The position numbers were made by a program, and so were the translations under genes. From Planctomycetia bacterium (GTDB lineage: Bacteria > Planctomycetota > Planctomycetia > Pirellulales > Thermoguttaceae), in contig JAUNMR010000004.1 of assembly GCA_030537455.1 (NCBI GenBank), positions 104,746-168,446 of the forward strand: a stretch of DNA of 63,701 bases. Reading direction: 5' to 3'. How positions within the stretch are numbered: position 1 is the first letter of the stretch; every line of letters begins with the position of its first letter. This document shows positions 35,783 through 44,720 of the stretch, piece by piece. The notes under the pieces are model-generated. The model did no database searches. It was not told the origin of the DNA and was given only the letters and a program-made list of their open reading frames with translations.

Positions 35783-35986
35783 ATGCACGCTAAAGAGGTC
35801 ACAACATCAATTCACGCCACAACGCAAATGACGCGACGCGAAGCGGTGGCACGTACGCTTGCCGCTCTAGCGCTTTTGGGTGGCGCTACGCTCGCTTGCG
35901 CCGGATGCGCTAATAGTAAAAACTCCAAGCGCGATCGGAATCAAACGATCGACGACGTGCTCTCCGCGGAAAAGCCAGGATGGTAA
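35783..35986 (+). CDS. Small Tat-signal lipoprotein (67 residues)
   Basis: Residues about 16-45 form a twin-arginine signal (TRREAVARTLAALALLGG) ending in a lipobox-like LACAGC. Cys42 or a neighbour would be lipidated, leaving a mature peptide of about 26 residues (NSKNSKRDRNQTIDD, then VLSAEKPGW). AAGGA precedes the ATG. A promoter, an operator-like palindrome and a strong terminator bracket the frame, which supports a real gene. The mature part is too small for the usual folded Tat cargo; it may travel with a partner. I do not recognise a family. Confidence 0.65.
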   Translation: MHAKEVTTSIHATTQMTRREAVARTLAALALLGGATLACAGCANSKNSKRDRNQTIDDVLSAEKPGW

Positions 35987-36036
35987 AAGCGCATACGTTC
36001 TAGTATTATTTTACACAGAAACGCCCACAAAGTATA

Positions 36037-36090
36037 GATGCGTTCCCTTTTTGTGTGAGGGAACGCGTCATTTTTTATCTTTATTTTTGG
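36037..36090 (+). terminator. Intrinsic terminator after the small Tat lipoprotein
   Basis: An 11-base-pair stem with one wobble pair (36037-36047 with 36059-36069) closes an 11-base loop. It is followed by ATTTTTTATCTTTATTTTT. Confidence 0.85.
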
Positions 36091-36104
36091 CGTAACGCGT
36101 CGAA

Positions 36105-37847
36105 TTAGTTCTCTGCCACGGCGTCCTCAGGCTCTTTCATAACGCGATTAGCCATGAGCGCGGCGATCCAGCGCGTTTCGGGAAAGGACTGGAAGATAAT
36201 CTTCATAATCACGGCCAGCGGCGGGGAAAGGAACATTCCGACCGGACCGAGTAGCCAACCGAAAAGTATCAAGGAGATCAGTACAATCAATGGCGAAAGA
36301 TTCAGGCCGTTCCCCAACAGTCGCGGCTCTAGCCAATACCCAAAGGCGCAGTTAATGAGCGCAAAGAAAACCGCGTCAATGCAACCGACAAAAACGCCGT
36401 GTTGAACCATCGCCAGGATCAATGGGGGAATCGCCGCAACGACAGAACCAATGTTCGGAATATAGTTCAGTAAGAATGCGACAAAGCCCCAAAGCAAGGG
36501 ATACTCAACCTTAGAAACGACAAGTAGGATCGTAACCGAGACGCCGACACAAAAGCTAATCAGCGTCTTAATCATCATATAATTGCGAATATCGTCTAAG
36601 ACGTTCTCAATGTGAGAGTTCGTAAAGCGCCGACGTCCCAGAACCGCGACGAGCTTCACGGGTATCATCTGCGTTTCACAGAGCATAAAGATCACCAGAA
36701 GGGTGACAATCACGGCGTTACTGGCGAGATATTTCAGTTCGCCGGCCAGACCGCGTACAAAGCGGAAGAGTTCATGCGAGCTCATATTCATCGCATTGAA
36801 CTCCGGAGCGATGTTATCGTAGTCGTCGTAATCGTCCTCCGTGTCGGAGCCGGTCAAATCGGCATTGTCGCGTTGCGCTTCACGTTCCGCCTCTTCCAAG
36901 GTCGTTGGGGGCGCGCGCAGTCCCAGACCGGAGGCGGAATCGTCGCTGACCACGACCGCGGAGCGCGACGCGTCATTTGCAACGCGTGCGACTTCCGTAC
37001 TGTTCCATTCATTCAACTCAGCGGCATAAGCGCTGGAAGAGTCCGCCAAAATTCGTGTGTCACGTTGTTCCGCGCGTGAAGGATTCACGGAACTCAATGT
37101 CGTAGGCGCGGAGGTCGACTGCAAATACGACGTTTGAGAGGCGCCGCCGGTCTCGTGTCGTACGTTCTCCAACGGCTCAGCCGCAACTGCGTTAGCGCCT
37201 TCAGCTGGATTCGTATTATTAGAGTCAGAACCCGTCGGCGCGGATTCTAAAGGCTCTGGCGCATTGCCGTGCTCAGGAGCGGTAAGGGTGTTTGGACTCG
37301 ACGCGTCAGAAGATTGGGGCAAGTCGGTTCTTTCATCGAACGTCTGCGTCTGTTCGTCGAGATTACGACGACTGCGACGCTGGTGCAATGCCTTCTTGGT
37401 CGACGTGGCTTGAACCTCGACCTCGTCTGGTTCGTCCAGCGGTTGTTCGCGCTTGGATTCGCGCAGGAAAGGAATGAAATCGTCAATACGCAGATTATAG
37501 CTACTGAGCGTATCGTTGAACTGGTCGCGATATTCTGGGATATTCTTAACAAAGAGCGATAGTTGCGACCCAATGACCGTCGCAGCGCACAGACCAACCA
37601 CCGCCACCGCTATAATGACAGCGGTGAGAGAAATCGCCATAGAGACGCCACGTTTGCGTAGCCAATTGATCGGGGAAATCAGCAGTACGGTAAAAAACAC
37701 GGCCATAAAGATGGGGCCGAGAATACCACGCGCCGCGTGAATTCCGCCTAAAATGATAATAATCGAGGCAAAGATGACGGAATAATTCTTCAGTAAACTT
37801 TGCTTCGGCGCGCGTACGCTCGCTTCTAAATTCTGACGGTCGTCCAT
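36105..37847 (-). CDS. AI-2E family transporter (PerM-like) with a 215-residue insertion
   Basis: The core is an AI-2E/PerM-family membrane protein. Two or three spans lie at about 22-100, including GILGPIFMAVFFTVLLISP. After the insertion come the family's conserved C-terminal spans with 'PLLWGFVAFLLNYIPNIGS' (residues about 455-475) and 'GYWLEPRLLGNGLNLSPL'. Family members export small solutes or act as Na+/H+-type antiporters; the substrate is unknown. Residues about 131-345 form a Ser/Thr/Pro/Glu-rich, probably disordered segment that takes the place of the normal short loop. Without it the protein would be about 365 residues, the family norm. A promoter lies at 37944-37972. Confidence 0.82.
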   Translation of the reverse strand: MDDRQNLEASVRAPKQSLLKNYSVIFASIIIILGGIHAARGILGPIFMAVFFTVLLISPINWLRKRGVSMAISLTAVIIAVAVVGLCAATVIGSQLSLFVKNIPEYRDQFNDTLSSYNLRIDDFIPFLRESKREQPLDEPDEVEVQATSTKKALHQRRSRRNLDEQTQTFDERTDLPQSSDASSPNTLTAPEHGNAPEPLESAPTGSDSNNTNPAEGANAVAAEPLENVRHETGGASQTSYLQSTSAPTTLSSVNPSRAEQRDTRILADSSSAYAAELNEWNSTEVARVANDASRSAVVVSDDSASGLGLRAPPTTLEEAEREAQRDNADLTGSDTEDDYDDYDNIAPEFNAMNMSSHELFRFVRGLAGELKYLASNAVIVTLLVIFMLCETQMIPVKLVAVLGRRRFTNSHIENVLDDIRNYMMIKTLISFCVGVSVTILLVVSKVEYPLLWGFVAFLLNYIPNIGSVVAAIPPLILAMVQHGVFVGCIDAVFFALINCAFGYWLEPRLLGNGLNLSPLIVLISLILFGWLLGPVGMFLSPPLAVIMKIIFQSFPETRWIAALMANRVMKEPEDAVAEN

Positions 37848-37943
37848 ACGTCCAACTTCATTACGCGCGTTGCGCTATGCGTCACGCGTTCTAAACCAAC
37901 GCCAAACCTCGTAGGCGTCAACCCGGCGACGCCTCTGTGAATC

Positions 37944-37972
37944 ATAATACACAAAGGGGCGCGCAACGACAA
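37944..37972 (-). promoter_or_regulatory. Promoter for the AI-2E family gene
   Basis: On the minus strand TTGTCG (37972-37967) and TATTAT (37949-37944) have a 17-base spacer, about 100 bases before the start codon. Confidence 0.55.
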
Positions 37973-37995
37973 GGGTTTACTAGATAAGACGTGAG

Positions 37996-38037
37996 AAAAA
38001 AAGAAAAAAAGGCGAACCGAATTAACGTCGATTCGCC
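37996..38037 (-). terminator. Intrinsic terminator of the NfeD-like gene
   Basis: GGCGAA (38011-38016) pairs with TTCGCC (38032-38037). In the minus direction a run of Ts (37996-38010, one interruption) follows. It sits right after the stop codon of the gene at 38051. Confidence 0.75.
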
Positions 38038-38050
38038 GTGCGAAATTAAT

Positions 38051-38665
38051 TTAGTCTTTTTTCGGTTCCACGAGCGCCTGGTTGCAGTTCAGTAGCTTGA
38101 CGACAACAATTGGCATTCCCGCAGGCAGATCCTCGGGATAATCCGTGATCGCCTCGTACTCCATCGTACGACCCTGCTGAATAACAGACGCCTTGCCTAT
38201 GCCTGCGCGCTTGCCGGGAATACGAAGGTAGACCGTGCCGCTGGAGCCGACCGCTGTGTCAAGGCGGATCGAACCGTCGTAATTAAAGGACGTAAGCGAG
38301 CGCATGAGGTAGTACACGAAATACATCGCCGCAAGACCGCAAAGCGCCGCAACAACGAACGTCTTCGTTTGATCCAGACCCGTGCCGCTACTGGCCAGAC
38401 CGCCAAGTCCAAAGAAAGCGACGCCCGCGGCAAGAGAGCGAATAGAAAACGCGCGCAAAAAGCTACCGCCGTTGCCATGTGCCTGACCGGTATCAGACAA
38501 ATCTGCTGAATCTACGCTATCGGCGCCGGCAATCGTTGCGTCGGCTGTGTCGGCTGTGTCGCCGACGTCGCTATCGCCCCCTAGACCAATGAGCGCGACA
38601 ATCAAATTAACCACGACAAAAACCGAGCCAAAAATCGCACAGTACAGATAAAGAGTTTCCATCAA
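38051..38665 (-). CDS. NfeD-like membrane protein
   Basis: The N-terminal span (YLYCAIFGSVFVVVNLIVAL) is followed by an Asp-rich loop (about 30-62, GDSDVGDTADTAD). Two further spans lie at about 78-92 and 103-120. The C-terminal 70 residues form an NfeD-type OB-fold: SIRLDTAVGSSGTVYLRIPG, then GKASVIQQGRTMEYEAITDY and a PIVVVKLLNCNQALVEP ending. NfeD proteins work with flotillins in membrane microdomains. The flotillin gene lies 263 bases away in the opposite direction, which supports the assignment. Unlike long NfeD proteins it has no serine peptidase domain. Confidence 0.8.
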   Translation of the reverse strand: MMETLYLYCAIFGSVFVVVNLIVALIGLGGDSDVGDTADTADATIAGADSVDSADLSDTGQAHGNGGSFLRAFSIRSLAAGVAFFGLGGLASSGTGLDQTKTFVVAALCGLAAMYFVYYLMRSLTSFNYDGSIRLDTAVGSSGTVYLRIPGKRAGIGKASVIQQGRTMEYEAITDYPEDLPAGMPIVVVKLLNCNQALVEPKKD

Positions 38666-38928
38666 GCTCCTCCAGTTCTAGCTACGGCACAACATGGTCA
38701 AAAGGACGCCATCGTCGGTACAATTACTACGCTCTGTATTATAGTATGAAAAAAATTGAGAAAAAGAAGCCATATGCAAGAAAAAAGGTAAAGGGTATAG
38801 CGGCAAAGTCGAATTTAGGTAAAATAGAGAAAAATTATCTATTTATTAAATTAGTCAAACTTCGCAAATCAACTCAAGTATAAGAGCGACGTGCTACGTC
38901 GTGATAAAAAACCACAGAAAGGCTCCTC

Positions 38929-40614
38929 ATGTCCACTCTTAACACTCTTGCCATGTTGACGCCAACGCTAGCGGCAAGTTCAACCGTACCAGCTGTCGCA
39001 ACGGCGGCTATTCTGTTGGCTGTTATTCTTTTCAGCGTCCTTCTCCTGTTCAGTCGACGCTACAAGCGTTGCCCTAGTAATAAGATCATGGTGATCTACG
39101 GGCGTTCCTCGAGTAAGTCGTCGGCGCTGTGTATCCACGGCGGCGCGAAGTTCATTGTGCCGCTCTTCCAGGACTACGCTTTCCTGAGCCTGGAGCCGAT
39201 GCAGATCGAAATCCCGCTACGCGGCGCGCTCTCTATGGAGAATATCCGCGTGAACGTACCGAGCGTCTTCTCCATTGCGATCGGCACTTCCCCGGAACTT
39301 ATGCAGAACGCCGCTATTCGTTTGCTTGGTATGGAAAAGCAAGCGATCGCCAAACAGGCGGAAGACGTTATTTTCGGTCAGTTGCGTCAAGTAATCGCCT
39401 CCATGCGCATTGACGAAATCAACCGCGACCGAGAATCGTTCCTCACGAATATTCAAGAGTCGTTGGAGCCTGAACTGCGTAAACTTGGTCTGGTGCTCAT
39501 TAACGTTAACGTCACGGACATTACCGACGAATCGGGCTATATCGAGGCGATCGGTCGTAAGGCGGCGTCGGAAGCGATCCAAAAGGCGCGCGGCGACGTG
39601 GCTGATAACGAGCGTATGGGTGAAATTCGCGTGGCAGACGCGGAAAAAGACAAGGCGATTCAAGTAGCCAACGCGCGAAAAGAGCAAACGATCGGTACGC
39701 GCGAAGCCGATCGTGAACAAACGGTCAAGACCGCGGAAATCGAACAAGAGCAAGCGGTTCGTCTGGCGGATCTGGAACGTATTAAGATCGTCGGGGAACA
39801 AACCGCGGCCTTCGAAAAGGAATCGCAGGTCAAGTCGGCAGAACGCGATATGCGTATCAAGCTAGCGGACGCGAACGCGGAAGCGGTGCACGGCGAAAAC
39901 CTGGCGCAAGCGGTCATTGTCAACTCCACGGCCGATCTGGCGGTCAAGAAGGCGGAAGCGTTCCAATTGAGCGAAACGCGCAAACGTCAGGCTAACGCGT
40001 CAGTCGAAGAAGCGGAACACCGCGCTCAGACCCTCGCGGCCAACGCGCGTGCGGAGCGCGTGGAAGCTGAACGTCGCGCGGAACTGGAAGCGCCGGCAAA
40101 GGCGGAAAAAGCGCGTATTATCGTCGAAGCGGAAGCCGCGTCGGAACAGAAGCGTATCGAAGCGGAAGGCGAAGCGGCGGCAATTTATGCGAAACTCGAA
40201 GCAGAAGCGCGCGGTCAATTTGAAATTCTGCGCCGTAAGGGCGAAGGTTTGCGCGCGATTGTGGAAGCGTGCGGAAGCGCTAAAGACGCGTTCCAACTAC
40301 TCATGCTCGATCACTTCGACGAACTCATTGCCGCGTCAGCACAGGCAATCTCCTCGATTAAATTCGATAAAGTCGTCGTGTGGGACGGCGCCAACGGTCA
40401 GGGCAACGGCGAAACCGCGACCGCTAACTGGTTGCGCAGTATGGGCAAGACCCTGCCCCCGATGCTGGAAGTCATGCGCGACGTCGGAGGCGTCGAATTT
40501 CCTGAAATGCTCGCAAAGCTCGCTAGCTCCGTTCAATCGGGCGAAGCGCCTGCGACGACAAAAGAGGAAGGCGCCACAACTACCGACGCCACAACGGTTG
40601 AAACAGACGCATAG
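38929..40614 (+). CDS. Flotillin family protein (SPFH/band 7)
   Basis: A membrane span at about residues 24-42 precedes an SPFH domain (about 55-210) with KFIVPLFQDYAFLSLEPMQI and NVNVTDITDESGYIEAIGRK. A long coiled-coil domain follows (about 210-450), rich in Glu, Ala, Lys and Arg with repeated 'AEAASEQKRIEAEGEAAAI' segments, typical of flotillins. The C-terminal region contains 'FDKVVVWDGANGQGNGETAT' and ends with a Thr-rich tail. Flotillins scaffold lipid microdomains and affect secretion and membrane fluidity. It is divergent from the NfeD-like gene and ends at a strong terminator. Confidence 0.92.
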   Translation: MSTLNTLAMLTPTLAASSTVPAVATAAILLAVILFSVLLLFSRRYKRCPSNKIMVIYGRSSSKSSALCIHGGAKFIVPLFQDYAFLSLEPMQIEIPLRGALSMENIRVNVPSVFSIAIGTSPELMQNAAIRLLGMEKQAIAKQAEDVIFGQLRQVIASMRIDEINRDRESFLTNIQESLEPELRKLGLVLINVNVTDITDESGYIEAIGRKAASEAIQKARGDVADNERMGEIRVADAEKDKAIQVANARKEQTIGTREADREQTVKTAEIEQEQAVRLADLERIKIVGEQTAAFEKESQVKSAERDMRIKLADANAEAVHGENLAQAVIVNSTADLAVKKAEAFQLSETRKRQANASVEEAEHRAQTLAANARAERVEAERRAELEAPAKAEKARIIVEAEAASEQKRIEAEGEAAAIYAKLEAEARGQFEILRRKGEGLRAIVEACGSAKDAFQLLMLDHFDELIAASAQAISSIKFDKVVVWDGANGQGNGETATANWLRSMGKTLPPMLEVMRDVGGVEFPEMLAKLASSVQSGEAPATTKEEGATTTDATTVETDA

Positions 40615-40658
40615 TCCTAACGTTACCTCTGCCAATTAAGCCGAGGTCGATATCATAA

Positions 40659-40706
40659 GAGGGGACGCGAACCTGTCGAAACGGTTCGCGTCCCCTCGGT
40701 TTTTTT
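40659..40706 (+). terminator. Strong intrinsic terminator after flotillin
   Basis: A perfect 15-base-pair stem (40659-40673 with 40683-40697) closes a nine-base loop and is followed by GGTTTTTTT. Confidence 0.92.
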
Positions 40707-40745
40707 GCGTCAATCTCGCATGGACGGCGCAGGCAACGCGTCGGG

Positions 40746-43700
40746 TTATTCCGGCGCGCGTCCGGTCTGAAGCAGTCGTAACGTGTCGGTACGCGCAGTC
40801 TTAATCGCGGGATAGAGCGCCGCTGTGATACACAGAACAAAGGTCAACGCCAGTCCAAAGGTCAATCCCTTCACGGGCAAAATCACCGGAGGATCAACCG
40901 TGCCGAACATACTCTTGCCAAGCTTGAGAGACGCGCGCGCCGCAAGATAACCAAAGCCGAAACTCGTCAGGCTGGTCACGGTCGCGAGCTGAATCGCCTC
41001 GATGAGGATCGCACGCGCAAGGGTCCAGCGCGTGAGTCCAAGCGCGCGCATAATGCCGAACTGCCAACGTCGTGACCGCGTGGAGTTCGCGATAGCGCCG
41101 ACCGCCGCTATCGCCGCAATTACGAGCGTGGTGATCGGCGTTTTACTCAGTCCCCAAATCACTTTATCGGCGCGACGCGAAATCGAGCGCGTGAGCGACT
41201 CGCGCGTGGAGAGTTTCGCATAAGCGGTGCGCGCGCCGTGGTCGGTCTGGGTCTGCGCTAAATCGAGCGCAAGATTCTCGCGCGCCAGCGCGTCAAGCGT
41301 TCCTTCCAGTTGAGAATAAGAACACTCCACGCCGTCGCGAAGATTAAACCAGAAGTACGAATAGCGTTCAATCTGGTAATCGTTCTCAATAATCCCGCGT
41401 CGTGCAAAGACGACGCCTCCAGATCGACCGAAATTACGCCGTACGCCTCCGGTCTTGGACAGCCACTGCCAGCCCGGAAAGGATACCACGCCGACAATCG
41501 GATATTCCAACGTCTGCGTCGGTCGCCGAGGATGGGTCGTTTTGAGCGTATCGCCTACCTTCAAACCATAATCGACCATGAGGGAATCGGTCACAATAAC
41601 GCCGCGACCCGTCTGCATCTCTATTAGCGCGTTTTCACGCTCGCCCTGACGAAAATAAACGCCTACCATTGGCTCGTCCCCGCCAAACGCCTGCGCGACG
41701 TCCACGCCAAAGAAAACTACGTTTGCAAACGGACTATTGCTCTTCTGTGAGTCAATACTCCCCTGGGCAAAGGCAGCCTGCTCAACCGCGACAGGCAGAA
41801 ATTGATCCGGTTCGAGCATTGGCAAACCCTTTAACTTTGCCTGCGACTGCTCGCATAGCCCGTCTGGGAGAAAAGCGACAAACGCCTCGGGAGCTCGACG
41901 ACCCGGAAGAAAGGGGTCAAGCATGGAATAGCCCCAAATCTGCATGGAGACAAAGAGACCGCCGCCTACGCTAAGAGCCGCCGCTACCGCCGCCACGCGT
42001 TTGACGTCACCGGTGAAACCGCTACGAATAATATGCGCGTCAATCGCTAAGACGCGTGCAAGTATCGGCGTGAGAATCCATTCCGTCACACGAGACGTCA
42101 ACGGTATCAGAAACAAAGTTCCCATGGCGAGCGCCAATAGCCCGAAGCCACAATGTAGACTCGCCTTGCGCGCTGTGTCCAGTTGTGCAAAAAAGGTCGT
42201 GTAGATATCGAGACTGACGCACAAAACGCCTAGCAGAGCCAAAATCACAAAGCGCTTATTCTGACGTCGACGCGTCTTGTGAGAGTAGAAACTCGGCCCC
42301 TGCGCGCGAATCGCTTCGATCGGCTTCAGACGCGCGCTACGCAACATCGGGTAGAGAGACGCCACGACCGCGCCGAGCGCCACGCAGATAAAAGAGAAAA
42401 CGCAAGACTCCACGCTTAGCGCACGAGCTTTACCGGAGCAGATCCAGATAATACACTGCCCGGCAAAGACGCCCCCTAACCAGCCCGGTAACGCCAGGAG
42501 CGTCCCTTCCATTAGGATCGACGTCGCCGTCTGAGCGCGCGTGAGACCGCTGGCGCGATAGAACGCGAAGAGACGTTTCTGCTCCTCGAAACTCGTATTG
42601 AGCGTCACAAAAACAATCAAGAGCGACGCCAAAGCCGCGAGGAACGCCCCGCTCGACGCTTGATATTTAAACGACTGACTATCTTTGAGTTGCGCTAACT
42701 TCTGCGCCATAACCTCTTGCGCGGTAACCGCCTGGCAGGTCGGCGCGAGCGCGGCAAAGGTCTCGCGCCATCGTTCGCGGAATATCTCCGGCGCTTCTCG
42801 AGTCTTGAGATAGATAGCCGTCGGCGTGAGCGGTCGACCTAAAGCTTCTGCGATTTCGCGCGCCAACGCCGCGCTAACATAGAACCCCTCAGTCTCTGGG
42901 TCGTCGACAATTCCCACAACTTTCAACTGAAACTCCGACGTCGCGTCGGCAAGCGATTTTTTGGCGATTAAAAAGAGGTCGTCCCCGACTTGCGCTTTGA
43001 ACTGCTCAACGCCGCGCTGTGTTAAGACCGCCTCGTAAGCCGGCAAGGAATCATTGGCGCTTGCAAACCAACGTCCGTCTTTGAGTTCGTACGGCGCTTC
43101 GGTCGCGGTAATACCGTAAAACTTTGAACCCAACCCCATCGGCGTTCCCATCGTTGCGCGGTAGGCGCCAAAGGCTTTGCGTCGTAATTGCGCGTCGACC
43201 TGAGAATCGTCGCGCCCGGCAAGTTCAAAGAACTGTTCATCGGTTAAATCAAGCGTGCGCTTAGTCGTCGGCTTCCCCTCGGGGTCGAGGTCGTCGTCTT
43301 CAAGAATCGAGCGTTCTGAATTCGGAGAATAGACAAAACACTGTAGTCCAAAGGTTTGGTCGCAGAGTATTGTCTGTTCGTCCCGACGCAATTTCTCGAT
43401 TAACTCCGGCGCAAAGGCGCTCTGAGCCACGTCGCCGCGCCCTCGACCGCCGCGTCGTGCGCCGCCCGCGCCTCGACCACGACCTGCTCCCGGTTCTTCT
43501 GCGCTGACCGCGCGCTCGCCCTCCGGCGCTTGACTGCGACCTGCACGCGACTGCTCTGCGACTTTGGTTTCGTCGCCTTGGTTTTGAGTCGAAGAACTTT
43601 TAGCGCCGACGTTAGACGAATCTTTCGCCCCACCGGACGTGTTTGTCGTTGGCTCTTCACGCGTGAGATTGCCAAATGGTCCGGCAAAGTTTCCTCCGCC

Positions 43701-43916
43701 GCCGCGTTTAGCGTCGTCGACGCTAGGCGCTATTCGAAGGTCATATCGACCTAGATAGTTCGCCTCCGCGACGGTTTCGTCCATAAAGAGCGCTTGAAAA
43801 CCGCCGATTGTCCAGACAATGAGACAGGACGAGGCGGCGATCGCAAGCAACGCCAGCGCAAGCCTTATCTTCTGTCGCGACATTCTTTTGACGGTAATTT
43901 TCCACAAAAACGCCAT
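40746..43916 (-). CDS. Large FtsX-type ABC transporter permease
   Basis: The 1056-residue protein has an N-terminal span (about 18-40), an extracytoplasmic MacB-type domain, FtsX spans around 430-540, a second periplasmic region and a final FtsX domain (about 950-1045). It thus resembles two permeases fused end to end, as in the YbbP/LolC-like families. 'RASGLTRAQTATSILMEGTL' and 'MRALGLTRWTLARAILIEAI' are the paired FtsX coupling-helix segments. Residues about 70-168 are a low-complexity Gly/Arg/Ser/Glu insertion. The start codon directly follows the stop of the ABC ATPase gene. Such transporters move lipoproteins, peptides or act mechanically; the cargo is unknown. Confidence 0.88.
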   Translation of the reverse strand: MAFLWKITVKRMSRQKIRLALALLAIAASSCLIVWTIGGFQALFMDETVAEANYLGRYDLRIAPSVDDAKRGGGGNFAGPFGNLTREEPTTNTSGGAKDSSNVGAKSSSTQNQGDETKVAEQSRAGRSQAPEGERAVSAEEPGAGRGRGAGGARRGGRGRGDVAQSAFAPELIEKLRRDEQTILCDQTFGLQCFVYSPNSERSILEDDDLDPEGKPTTKRTLDLTDEQFFELAGRDDSQVDAQLRRKAFGAYRATMGTPMGLGSKFYGITATEAPYELKDGRWFASANDSLPAYEAVLTQRGVEQFKAQVGDDLFLIAKKSLADATSEFQLKVVGIVDDPETEGFYVSAALAREIAEALGRPLTPTAIYLKTREAPEIFRERWRETFAALAPTCQAVTAQEVMAQKLAQLKDSQSFKYQASSGAFLAALASLLIVFVTLNTSFEEQKRLFAFYRASGLTRAQTATSILMEGTLLALPGWLGGVFAGQCIIWICSGKARALSVESCVFSFICVALGAVVASLYPMLRSARLKPIEAIRAQGPSFYSHKTRRRQNKRFVILALLGVLCVSLDIYTTFFAQLDTARKASLHCGFGLLALAMGTLFLIPLTSRVTEWILTPILARVLAIDAHIIRSGFTGDVKRVAAVAAALSVGGGLFVSMQIWGYSMLDPFLPGRRAPEAFVAFLPDGLCEQSQAKLKGLPMLEPDQFLPVAVEQAAFAQGSIDSQKSNSPFANVVFFGVDVAQAFGGDEPMVGVYFRQGERENALIEMQTGRGVIVTDSLMVDYGLKVGDTLKTTHPRRPTQTLEYPIVGVVSFPGWQWLSKTGGVRRNFGRSGGVVFARRGIIENDYQIERYSYFWFNLRDGVECSYSQLEGTLDALARENLALDLAQTQTDHGARTAYAKLSTRESLTRSISRRADKVIWGLSKTPITTLVIAAIAAVGAIANSTRSRRWQFGIMRALGLTRWTLARAILIEAIQLATVTSLTSFGFGYLAARASLKLGKSMFGTVDPPVILPVKGLTFGLALTFVLCITAALYPAIKTARTDTLRLLQTGRAPE

Positions 43917-44711
43917 CTATGCGCGCTCCTTTCCCTGCGCTTGACGCGCGAGATCCTGGTAGTGCGCCGCAAGTTCGCCGGCGTCGTTAAATTCACTAGT
44001 GGCAACGTCCTCGACGAGTTTGCCGTCGCGCAGAATCACCACGCGTTTAGACCAGATCGCCGCGGACGGCTCGTGCGTGACCAAGACGATCGTGCGCCCT
44101 TCTTCGCGATTGAGTTGGTCGAAAATCTCGCAGACCGCGCGACTACCGGTCCAATCGAGATTACCGGTCGGCTCGTCGGCCAGTACCACGGCGGGTTCAG
44201 CCGCCAGGGCGCGCGCTAACGCCACGCGTTGCTGCTGACCGCCGCTGAGCGCGTCTGGATACTGGTCTAACTGTTCGGTTAGTTCGATCCTCGCCCAAAA
44301 GCTCGCAAGTTTATCGAGGGTCTGAGCGTCCAACTTGCGTTTGTCCGCTCGCAACGGGAATAAAATATTCTCGCGCACCGTTAAGCACGGTATGAGATTA
44401 TAGCTCTGAAAGACTGTGCCTATGCGTCGACGACGAAAGACCGTTAAATCCCTGTCGCTCATCTGAAACAGTTCGCGCCCCTCGATCAGCGCCGAGCCGC
44501 TCGTCGGGCGTGTGAGACCGGCAAGCAAATGCAAAGCAGTGCTCTTTCCGGAGCCGCTCGCGCCCATAATCGCAACAAACTCCCCTCGCGCTACCGTCAG
44601 GTTGAGGGAATCGAGCGCGTTGAACTGTGTGTCGCCACGCTGATAACTTTTCGTTAAATTACGCGCGCATACCGCCGGCTGATTCGTTGCTACGTCTGTG
44701 TGTTGAATCAT
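43917..44711 (-). CDS. ABC transporter ATP-binding protein (LolD/MacB type)
   Basis: This is a canonical ATPase: Walker A GASGSGKST near residues 55-63, Q-loop in TVFQSYNLIPCLTV, signature LSGGQQQRVALARAL, Walker B AVVLADEPTGNLD, and the H-loop in VLVTHEP. The arrangement and the ALDSLNLTV opening match the LolD/MacB/FtsE group that pairs with FtsX-type permeases. The permease gene starts at the base after this gene's stop, so the two are translated together. The upstream EF-hand protein gene ends nine bases before this start codon, which indicates one operon. Confidence 0.93.
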   Translation of the reverse strand: MIQHTDVATNQPAVCARNLTKSYQRGDTQFNALDSLNLTVARGEFVAIMGASGSGKSTALHLLAGLTRPTSGSALIEGRELFQMSDRDLTVFRRRRIGTVFQSYNLIPCLTVRENILFPLRADKRKLDAQTLDKLASFWARIELTEQLDQYPDALSGGQQQRVALARALAAEPAVVLADEPTGNLDWTGSRAVCEIFDQLNREEGRTIVLVTHEPSAAIWSKRVVILRDGKLVEDVATSEFNDAGELAAHYQDLARQAQGKERA

Positions 44712-44720
44712 GCGTCCACC

